64,000 bases of DNA from Clostridium scatologenes (lineage in GTDB: Bacteria > Bacillota > Clostridia > Clostridiales > Clostridiaceae): contig NZ_CP009933.1 in NCBI RefSeq assembly GCF_000968375.1, positions 2,604,001 to 2,668,000 of the forward strand. The letters run 5' to 3'. A model generated the notes under the pieces. That model was not told the origin of the DNA and searched no databases. It worked only from the letters and a program-made list of their open reading frames with translations. Shown here in pieces: positions 8,987 to 17,131 of the stretch (its first letter is position 1; the number at the start of each line of letters is the position of its first letter). The translations under genes and the position numbers were made by a program.

Positions 8987-9016
8987 TGGAGAAACATTGA
9001 AAATTATATTTCTCCA
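8987..9016 (-). terminator. Hairpin between MFS and APC genes
   Basis: TGGAGAAA (8987-8994) pairs with TTTCTCCA (9009-9016). On the minus strand it is followed by GCTTTTAAC, a weak T-run. It may be a leaky terminator that lowers expression of the permease relative to the HisC-MFS genes. Confidence 0.4.
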
Positions 9017-9052
9017 TGCTAAAGTTGGATATTGACTAATAGTTTAAAATAA

Positions 9053-10327
9053 CTAATTGTTAATAACAGTATTAGTTTGTTTATTATTCTTACCTAATCC
9101 GTTAATGTTTACAGCATGACGTCTAATTAAATATGCACACACTATACCAACTACACAAGTAGCAGCTAAGTATAAAAAAATATAAGTGTACCCATTCTTG
9201 CCAAGTTTATCAAGCCAACTTCCAAACATTGTAGACATAAATAGATCTGGCGAGTATCCAATGACAGAAGCTAACCCAATTACTGTTCCAGTTACTTTTG
9301 CTGGAATTTTAGTTTCACCAATAAGAGAAAATACAATACTATATGAAGCTAGTCCAAACGCACCTGGCAAAAGTGTATATACACTTATCATTGTTGCATT
9401 TGCACCTGAAGGAATTACCAATACTCCTATAAATAATACTACAAGAATACTTAAAGTAATTATAAGCCATTTGCTTGTTGATTTAAAACCCCTATCTGCA
9501 ATATAACCTGAAATAGGAGCTAATAGCATAAATAAATAGTTCCTTATTATAGAATATATTCCAGAACTTATAGGTGATACCCCAACAACATCCGTTAGAT
9601 ATGGAGTAAAATATGAAGTACTTGAAAATAAACTATATCCACAAAAAACAACTAATGAAAATATCCAAACATATGGATTTTTAAGCAAATGAGCAACGTC
9701 TTTAAATTGGAATTTTTCGTTTTCAGATGTTTCAACTTTAACATCACTATCTTTTTTCAAGAATAGGAATACCAACACAGCTGCTAGTGTAGTAGCTACT
9801 GCATAAATCATCGTTACATTAAACATTGCACCTTGTGCATTACTTGTCAAACGGGTAGACCATAAGGCTATAGCGTTAAATATAGCTCCTGTAATTCCAT
9901 TCACAGCATAATATATACCAAACATAGTCCCTTGCTCTTTTTCCGAACCAATAATTCTTACAGCCTTAAGTAATGCTGACCAAAAAACCAAAACTGTAGT
10001 AATTGACAGTAAGAACCAAATTACTAACGCTGCTTTATAACTCAGGGTGAAACCGTATACAATTGTTAATGCAGTAGTGCTTAAAAGAGAAAATAACAAA
10101 CATCTTTTAGGTGACAATTTGTCAGCTAATATACCTCCTGGTATGTATAAAAATATATTGCCCATTGCATACATTGTCAAAAGAAAACCTGACTGTGCAT
10201 TGGTTATTCCCATTGCTTCAATTTGCTGATCATAAAATACATATTTAATAAATGGGAGTAAATAGATTGAAGCACCACTTACACCTAAAGCTAATATGGC
10301 TAAATACTTTCTGGTTTTATCATTCAT
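9053..10327 (-). CDS. Major facilitator superfamily transporter
   Basis: A 424-residue, 12-helix MFS protein. The motif GGILADKLSPKRCLL after helix 2 is MFS motif A, and GYIADRGFKSTSKW is its counterpart in the second half. A GMFGIYYAVNG-like stretch in helix 5 recalls organic-acid (oxalate/formate or nitrate-type) carriers more than drug pumps. GGGGGG precedes the ATG. It starts 27 bases after the aminotransferase, so the two are one operon under the 11.5-kb operator. It may export the acid product or import a 2-oxoacid or amino acid. The direction and substrate are guesses. Confidence 0.82.
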   Translation of the reverse strand: MNDKTRKYLAILALGVSGASIYLLPFIKYVFYDQQIEAMGITNAQSGFLLTMYAMGNIFLYIPGGILADKLSPKRCLLFSLLSTTALTIVYGFTLSYKAALVIWFLLSITTVLVFWSALLKAVRIIGSEKEQGTMFGIYYAVNGITGAIFNAIALWSTRLTSNAQGAMFNVTMIYAVATTLAAVLVFLFLKKDSDVKVETSENEKFQFKDVAHLLKNPYVWIFSLVVFCGYSLFSSTSYFTPYLTDVVGVSPISSGIYSIIRNYLFMLLAPISGYIADRGFKSTSKWLIITLSILVVLFIGVLVIPSGANATMISVYTLLPGAFGLASYSIVFSLIGETKIPAKVTGTVIGLASVIGYSPDLFMSTMFGSWLDKLGKNGYTYIFLYLAATCVVGIVCAYLIRRHAVNINGLGKNNKQTNTVINN

Positions 10328-10354
10328 TTATGTTTCCCCCCTTATTTTAATTGT

Positions 10355-11464
10355 TTAATCTTTAAGAGCTTCAAGGCCATCTTTAGTTACTTTTAAAAAC
10401 TCATCCATTTCTTCTCTCATCCCTACAGTAACTCTTATATGATTTGAGTAGCCCCATCCACTGCACGGTCTAACAATAACTCCTCTTTTTAACATATACG
10501 TACCTAATTCTTCTCCATCACAAGGAACTTTATAGAAAATAAAATTACTATGAGACTTTGTAACTTCACAATTTAGCTTTTCTAATTCATTTGATACTCT
10601 TTCTCTTTCTTCAATTAATAATTTTGATGCTTTTTCAACATTTTCTTTGTCAGATGTTAAACACTGTATTCCTCCAGCTAAAGCAATTCTATTTGCATTG
10701 AAAGGTTCGCTTACTGTATCAAAACCATTAATTACATTTGGAGCAGCTATTACATATCCTAATCTTGCCCCTGCTAGTCCATAATATTTTGAAAAAGTTC
10801 TTACAGACAAAAGATGTTTATTATTTTTTATGTATTTAACTACATCTGGGACTTCACAAGTATTAGAAAATTCTACATAAGCTTCATCAAGAACCAACCA
10901 TCCACTTTCAGGCAATACATCCAAAATGCTATCTATATCTTCTTTCTTTATAATAGTACCTGTAGGATTATTAGGATTGCATAACCAAACTATTTTTGTT
11001 TTTGCATTAATAGTTTTGATAATATTTTCAACACTTATCGTATAATTTTCATCAAGTGAGACTTCTCTAACTACTCCACCCATTATTTTGGATATTTCTC
11101 TATACAATCTGTATGATTGAGTTGGTACAATTACTTCATCTCCAGATTCTATAAATAGTCTAGATATTGTTTCAAGAACTCCACCAGCACCATGTCCTAA
11201 CCCAATATATTCAGAGGTTAAATTGAATTTTTTACCTAAAGTTTCCCTAAGCTTAATAAAATTAATTTCCGGATATATTCCTATTGCTGATAACTCTTCG
11301 GTCATTGCTTTAATGGCATTAGGAAATGGAGAATAAGGATTTTCATTTGATCCTAATTTAATTACTTTCGTTAAATTATACTCCTTTTTCACATCATCCA
11401 TACTTTTACCAGAAACATAAGCTTCTGCAGTATAAACTGCTTTTCTTGCACCTGTAATATTCAT
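10355..11464 (-). CDS. HisC-like PLP aminotransferase
   Basis: A 369-residue fold-type I aminotransferase of the histidinol-phosphate/aromatic group. Visible residues are LGSNENPYSPFP (N-terminal substrate loop), GHGAGGVLE (phosphate cup), CNPNNPTGTII, LDEAYVEF (PLP aspartate and tyrosine), RTFSKYYGLAGARLGY (Schiff-base lysine) and the C-terminal RVTVGMREEMDEFL. No other histidine-biosynthesis gene is nearby. Its place in a catabolic island argues that it transaminates the imported amino acid to the 2-oxoacid used by the oxidoreductase. It is first in its operon, behind a promoter with an operator like those of gntR and the oxidoreductase. Confidence 0.85.
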   Translation of the reverse strand: MNITGARKAVYTAEAYVSGKSMDDVKKEYNLTKVIKLGSNENPYSPFPNAIKAMTEELSAIGIYPEINFIKLRETLGKKFNLTSEYIGLGHGAGGVLETISRLFIESGDEVIVPTQSYRLYREISKIMGGVVREVSLDENYTISVENIIKTINAKTKIVWLCNPNNPTGTIIKKEDIDSILDVLPESGWLVLDEAYVEFSNTCEVPDVVKYIKNNKHLLSVRTFSKYYGLAGARLGYVIAAPNVINGFDTVSEPFNANRIALAGGIQCLTSDKENVEKASKLLIEERERVSNELEKLNCEVTKSHSNFIFYKVPCDGEELGTYMLKRGVIVRPCSGWGYSNHIRVTVGMREEMDEFLKVTKDGLEALKD

Positions 11465-11495
11465 TTAAACCATCCTTTCATAATTACATTTGATA

Positions 11496-11567
11496 CATAA
11501 TATATAATATACAATATACAATATACAATATACTTTGTATTATATATTGTATATTATATGTTGTCAA
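11496..11567 (-). promoter_or_regulatory. hisC-operon promoter and repeated ATACAAT operator
   Basis: On the minus strand TTGACA (11567-11562), 17 bases and TATAAT (11544-11539) form a consensus promoter. The spacer holds ATATAATATACAATATA, which returns as the reverse complement around 11501-11518. The same region has CAATATA repeated in tandem every seven bases (11512-11531). This is an extended version of the palindrome at 7410. The remainder of 11465-11793, about 220 bases up to the MerR gene, shows nothing else I can support. Confidence 0.7.
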
Positions 11568-11793
11568 TAATTTCTTTTTCGACAGTTTCTCAAATATTAT
11601 GTCAAATTTTACAACATTAATTATACTCAAATAGATGAAAGTTATAAAAAATATAGAAGCTAAATAATAATATTAAAGCAAATTGTACATAGGTTATATT
11701 TGCAATTGGTTTTAATTTTATACACTTATAGTGGTGTTAAAATTAAAAATAATATATAATTTGATTATGATTTTTGAAATGGAGTGAAAAAGC

Positions 11794-12624
11794 ATGTTCA
11801 AAATTGGAGAGTTCTCAAAACTTACTCAAGTATCTGTAAGAATGCTACGTTATTACGATGAAACTGGCCTTTTGAAGCCTGCTGAAGTAAATAAATACAC
11901 TGGATACCGAATGTATTCTTCAAAACAAATACCAACCTTAAATAAAATATTATTTTTAAGAGATACTGGTTTTACTGTTTTGGAAATTGACAATGCACTT
12001 AAACACTGGGATGCTGATTATATTGAAAAACAATTAAAAATAAAGGAAAAGGAAACTGAAGAAAATATAAACTTAGAAAATCAAAAATTATCAAAAATAC
12101 GCACTGCAATGAGTGATATAAATAAAAAACAAATAGCAATCCACTGTAATGCAACATTAAAATCAATCCCCAGTTATGAAGTTCTTTCCTTAAGGAAAAT
12201 TATTCCCAATTATTTTTGCGAAGGAAACTTATGGAAGGAACTATGTGACTATATAAGAACTGAAAAACTCAATATTTCAGAAAATAATTATAGCTTTGCC
12301 ATTTACCATGATAAAGAATATAAAGATAAAGATGTGGATGTAGAGGTATGTATTATATCAAATCAAAAAGGAATAAATAGAGGTAACTTTACCTTTCATA
12401 AAACAGAGCCTTTAGAAAAAGTAGCTTGCTCAATGGTTTATGGTACTTATGAAAATATATCTCCTACTTATAAGTCTTTTGTACATTGGCTTGAAGAAAA
12501 TAATCAATACGAAATCACAGGAATTAGCCGACAAGTATGTCATAAAGGTCCCTGGAATGAATCTGATCCTAATAAATACCTTACTGAAATACAAATTCCT
12601 GTTAAGTCAAGAGAAAAACTTTAA
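11794..12624 (+). CDS. MerR-family regulator with GyrI-like effector domain
   Basis: A 276-residue protein. The N-terminal MerR winged helix is clear (FKIGEFSKLTQVSVRMLRYY, then ETGLLKPAEVNKYTGYRMYS). A coiled coil spans about residues 80-115 (KEKETEENINLENQKLSKI). The remainder fits a GyrI/BmrR-type ligand-binding domain, ending KGPWNESDPNKYLTEIQIPV. Regulators of this build usually sense amphipathic drugs and activate a resistance gene. GGAG precedes the ATG. The TrmO-UvrA fusion gene starts 75 bases downstream on the same strand, so it is the likely target. No classic MerR 19-bp spacer promoter was identified. Confidence 0.85.
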   Translation: MFKIGEFSKLTQVSVRMLRYYDETGLLKPAEVNKYTGYRMYSSKQIPTLNKILFLRDTGFTVLEIDNALKHWDADYIEKQLKIKEKETEENINLENQKLSKIRTAMSDINKKQIAIHCNATLKSIPSYEVLSLRKIIPNYFCEGNLWKELCDYIRTEKLNISENNYSFAIYHDKEYKDKDVDVEVCIISNQKGINRGNFTFHKTEPLEKVACSMVYGTYENISPTYKSFVHWLEENNQYEITGISRQVCHKGPWNESDPNKYLTEIQIPVKSREKL

Positions 12625-12699
12625 CCTTCTTCTATTGACCCTCACACCGTGGTAGGTATTATTATTAATTCCAACGACATAAAAAAGAGGTGTATTTAT

Positions 12700-15600
12700 A
12701 TGAATGATAAAAATTACTATAATTTATTTCCTATTGGCAAAGTAACAAAACAAAATGATAAAAATGTAATATCAATTTATAAAAATTATTCAAGTGGACT
12801 TAAATTTTTATCCTTATTCAGTCATGCAATAATTTTTTATTCTAAAATCAGAAAACCTGATGTACCCTTTTCTCATAAAATTATAAAAATAACTAATGTA
12901 GATGAAAAATCTGGTATAATCCTTTTTTACAGCAATCCTTGTTTTTCTGAAGGTGATTTTATTTATGACATTAAGCCTTACTTTCCTTGTGAAGACAGGG
13001 TAAAAGACTGCTCTGCACCAAAAGAATTTACCAATCTCGAAAATGAAAAAGCACAACATAATATAACAAGTGAAGAACTTTCAATTCTATCTAACAAAAT
13101 TCAATCTATAGGAAGTATTAAAAAGTTACAAGGTGAGTTTATTATACAATTATTTGACGATAACTCACTTTTTGAAAAATTTGAAAGCTATTCTCACATA
13201 AAAATTTTTTGGTGGTTTAATAATTTTGATAAGGATAAGTACCGCAGAATAACACAGTGTCAGCCTCCTTATGAAAACGCTCCTAAAGCTGGCGTATTTG
13301 CTTCCCGCTCTCCAGTTAGACCTAATCCTATTGCACTTACTACTGCAAAAATTATTGATTTTAATAAAAGCCTAAGACAAATTAAAGTAAGTACTCTGGA
13401 TTGTTTTGACAATACACCTGTAATTGATATTTCACCTTACATACCATCAAATGATCGTATTTTAGATTGTAGGGTTCCAGAATGGCTTTCTCATTGGCCA
13501 GAATGGTTAGATGATTCAACTTTAGATTTTTCTCAAAGTAAGGTTGAATTGAAAACACCCCCTATTTTTAATTACATATATAAATATTCAAAATCAAATA
13601 ATAAAACTGCAGATTTTTTTAAGGAAGATAAAAATAATATAATAAAGCAAAGTAATAAGATTATTATAAAAGGCGCAAGACAAAATAATCTAAAAAATGT
13701 AGATGTGATCATTCCATATAATAAGATAACTGTAATTACTGGAGTAAGTGGCAGTGGTAAATCCAGCCTTGCCTTTGATACTATCTTTGCTGAAAGCCAA
13801 AGGAGATTTATGGATAGCCTTTCTACCTCCCAGCGGTCACTTTATGAACAAATGGAAAAACCTGATTTTGATAAAATCTCTGGTCTGCCACCTGCAATTT
13901 CAATATCACAAAAAAATATTGTGCGAAATCCACGTTCTACAGTAGGGACAATTACAGACATATATGACTGCTTACGTACACTGTTTTCAATTATTGGTGT
14001 ACGGCATTGTCCCAATTGTGGAAATGCAATACTCCCCTTAAATACAGATGAAATTATCCAAACACTCCTTAAGCTTGTTCCAGGCACCTTAATAAAAATA
14101 GAACCCTTTAAAGCTAATGCTCCTTGTTATAAATACTTATTGCCTAAAAAAAATACTTCAAATGATCTTTTATCAGACTACATAAAAGAAACTTTAAAAA
14201 TAGGTAAAGGTGCAATTTATGTAACAATTAATAACAAGGATAAAATTTTATTTCAAACAACGCAAATGTGCTATCATTGTGACCATATACTATTTGAATT
14301 AACTCCATCTACCTTCAGCTTTAATAATGCTGAAAGCATGTGTCCTGTTTGCAATGGACTGGGTATCACCCAATTTAATTATATGTAATTCTAATTTATC
14401 AATACTTGATGGTGCTTCAAATTGGTGGGGAACTTTAAGAAAATTTAGGGACAGCCCAAACGCAAACTGGATGAAAGGAGAAATACTAGCACTAGCAGAG
14501 GATATGAGTATTGATTTAGAAAAGCCATGGATTAAACTTCCAGAAGATTTTAAACACCAAGCTCTTTGGGGATCTAATGGAAGAAAAGTCACTTTTACAT
14601 ACGAAAATAGAAATGGAAGAACTGGACGTATTACAAGACCAGTAGAAGGTGCTTGTAATTGTATTAAACGTATTGTTTCTTCTAATAACGGCGAGGCTTC
14701 CAAAAGAATTGCAAATGAATTTATGGAACAATACACTTGTAATTACTGTCATGGTGAACGTCTTGCAAAAGAAGGAAGAATGGTAGATATTACAGGTACT
14801 CGTTTTCCTGAAGCTGCATCAATGACAATAAGTGAATTAAAAGAATGGTTAGAAATTCTTTCATGCAAGTTATCAGATTTCCAATTATCTACATCATCTT
14901 CTATACTGAAAGAACTTCATAAAAAACTGTGTAATTATATTAAGATCGGCGTTTCCTATCTTAACTTAAATCGTTCTGTTACAACACTATCTGGTGGAGA
15001 ATTGCAAAGATTAAAGCTTATAAAGCAATTAGAAAGCGGCATTAGCAATATACTTTATGTATTAGATGAACCTTCTACCGGACTTCATATAAAAGATCAG
15101 GAAAAACTCATAGAAATCATAAAAGAGCTAAGAGATTATGGTAACACAATAATCATTGTTGAACATAATTCCAATCTTATATCTATGGCAGATTATATTA
15201 TAGATGTTGGCCCCCACGCCGGTACCTTTGGTGGTCAAATAGTAGCGCAAGATACTCCATTAAAAATTATGGAAAATGTTAATTCAGAAACAGGTAAATA
15301 TCTTTCAGGTAAAAAACATGTATATATAGAAAAATCGCACATATCAGATGAATGTAGTTATGTTAAATTAACTGGTGTTAACTGCAATAATCTTAAAAAT
15401 ATCGATATTACTTTTCCTACTAGTTCAATCATCTGTATAACAGGAGTTAGTGGTTCAGGAAAAAGCAGCCTTGTTTCAAAGTGTTTATATCCTGCCATAG
15501 AAAACCGAATTCATGGAAAGAAAGATGTAAGCAGATATTGCCACAGCCTAAGTGGTGATGAGCATTTTGATAAAATTATATATGCAAATCAAAATGCTAT

Positions 15601-16348
15601 TGGCCGTACTCCACGTTCAACTCCTGCCACTTATACTGGAATAATGGATGAAATAAGAAACATATTTGCATCTATAAAGATATCAAAAGAAAAAGGCTAT
15701 AAAGCAAATAATTTCAGCTTTAACAGTAAGGAAGGTCAATGTGATACCTGCCATGGTGAAGGTAAAATATGCACGCCAGTATCATTTATGGCAGATATAT
15801 GGTCCAAGTGTCCTGTTTGTGGAGGTAAAAGATATAAAAAAAATATCCTTGAAGTGAAATATAAAGATAAAAGTATTTACGATGTTCTTGAAATTAATGT
15901 AAACGAAGCTTTGGACTTTTTTATAGATCAACCTAAGTTAGTACATATTTTAAACATTATGTCTGAAGTTGGGCTTGGATATTTAAAGCTAGGACAAAAT
16001 GCGGTTACCTTATCTGGAGGAGAAGCTCAAAGAATAAAACTAGCTAAAGAACTCAGCACAAATTCAACTGGAAGAACTCTTTATATACTTGATGAACCTA
16101 CCGCCGGGCTGCACTTTTCCGATACTCAAAATCTTTTGATATTACTTGAAAAGATAAGAAATTCAGGAAATACCATATTAATCATTGAACACAACTTGGA
16201 TGTAATTAAAAATTCTGATTGGATAATAGATCTAGGGCCAGAAGGTGGACTTAAAGGCGGTTATGTTATTGCTCAAGGTACTCCCACGCAAGTATCTAAA
16301 GTAAAAGAAAGTTATACAGGCAATTTGCTAAGCCACTGCAAGCATTGA
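12700..16348 (+). pseudogene. TrmO-like/TrmO-like/UvrA-type ATPase fusion, broken by one frameshift
   Basis: One gene of about 1,215 codons split into two frames. Residues 1-110 resemble a TrmO/TsaA barrel without its catalytic motif (GLKFLSLFSHAIIF, DIKPYFPCEDR). Residues 134-262 are a full TrmO-like domain with SRSPVRPNPIAL and DISPYIPSNDR. From about residue 320 comes a UvrA-type double ATPase: Walker A GVSGSGKSS twice, LSGGELQRLKL and LSGGEAQRIKL signatures, and zinc-finger pairs (CPVCNGLG, CNYCHGERL, CDTCHGEGK, CPVCGGKRY). The UvrB-binding region is shorter than in housekeeping UvrA, as in UvrA2 drug-resistance proteins. The frame changes by +1 near 14360-14388, between GLGITQFNYM-stop and NLIICNSNLSILDGA. 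Both halves are otherwise intact. The start is the ATG at 12700 behind AAGAGGTG. It could be a real mutation, programmed slippage or a sequencing error. Confidence 0.8.
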
Positions 16349-16350
16349 TA

Positions 16351-16705
16351 CTAACTTAACTTTCGCAGTTTAAGCATATTGCGACGTAAGGGTGCAGTGG
16401 AAGTTTGAATTTCAACTTTTATTCCATGATATATTATAAGGGTGTACTCACGGCTAAATGTTTTAATTATTCTAAAGCTCGAAATTTTTGAAAACCTAAG
16501 AACTTTGTCAAACTCGATTCCCTCAAACAGGACTAAAGTTCTAAGGCTTTCAAAAATTTTAAGCTAAGAATAATACTAAAACAATTTAGCTAATGTGAGT
16601 ACACCCTTATAATATATCACTGCATAAAAGTTGAAATTCAAACTAGCAAATTCAAGTGTACGCACTTAATTGCATTGTTATAGGTAATTTTATAAGCCAC
16701 AATCA
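16351..16705 (+). repeat. Palindromic element family A, copy 1 (A1)
   Basis: It starts with the shared end module CTTAACTTTCGCAGTTTAA and TATTGCGACGTAA. A 241-bp imperfect palindrome follows (16403-16643): GTTTGAATTTCAACTTTTAT on the left is the reverse complement of the right arm ending 16643, and similarity continues for about 115 bp. The tip at 16508-16535 reads TCAAACTCGATTCCCTC and then AAACAGGACT. The far end (TTCAAGTGTACGCA, TTGTTATAGGTAATTTTA) is also shared with A2 and A3. It follows the UvrA-type gene. I see no reading frame worth calling. Confidence 0.85.
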
Positions 16706-16824
16706 TATTTATAACACATAAAATTAAGGCGGAACATGCTGTTAGTCTAATATATTTAATTTAAAAGTCAGTTGCTTTTTATTTAGAGCCATATCAGAAA
16801 GTAATATATACGTAATGCACTAAG

Positions 16825-17072
16825 AAGTAACTTTCAACTGTATGGAGACTGATATATGCTGTGAAGGAAGATGCGAACAAATTTTAGAAGTTCTTTGCTT
16901 GAGATATTGAAAAATTTCGTAATTTTTGCCAGGACGGCAAAAGCTCCGAAAGCGACAGGACGTCGCATTTGAGGAGGTAGAAATTTTTCAATATCTCAAG
17001 CATTAGAACTTCTTAATGAAGTGAGTTTTCCTTCACAGCATATATCAGCCGGAATACAGTTGAAAGTTACTT
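16825..17072 (+). repeat. Palindromic element family C with two-hairpin tip
   Basis: A 248-bp imperfect palindrome. AAGTAACTTTCAACTGTAT at 16825 is repeated inverted at the right end near 17072, and GATATATGCTGTGAAGGAA and GCTTGAGATATTGAAAAATT are also matched. The tip (16913-16990) holds two hairpins, each with an AGGAC pentaloop: TTTTGCC/GGCAAAA (16924-16942) and GCGAC/GTCGC (16952-16966). CTCC (16944-16947) pairs with GGAG (16973-16976) around GAAAG and ATTTGA. The element is followed by GAGTCGCATTATGTTTAAG, the reverse complement of the shared end module. The tip skeleton matches family B with compensating stem changes. Confidence 0.85.
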
Positions 17073-17131
17073 CGCTTTACATACGCTTGAGTCGCATTAT
17101 GTTTAAGTAGAGTAATTAATACTAAAAATAC

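Noticed and set aside
10355..11464. Histidine-biosynthesis role for the HisC-like gene
   Set aside because: No other his gene is near, and the gene shares operator and operon with transporters and a catabolic oxidoreductase.
14299..14752. Open frames on the minus strand across the frameshift of the UvrA-type gene
   Set aside because: They are antisense to strongly conserved UvrA motifs, lack ribosome sites and resemble nothing.
12649..16348. Two separate genes for the TrmO/UvrA halves
   Set aside because: The second frame's first ATG (14327) lies upstream of the point where homology begins and has no ribosome site; the homology continues without a gap from one frame to the other, so one broken gene is the better reading.
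16913..16990. Guanidine-II (mini-ykkC) riboswitch or group II intron domain V in the family-C tip
   Set aside because: Guanidine-II needs ACGR tetraloops centred in both hairpins; here the loops are AGGAC. Domain V has a single bulged hairpin with AGC..GAAAG in another order. Neither fits.
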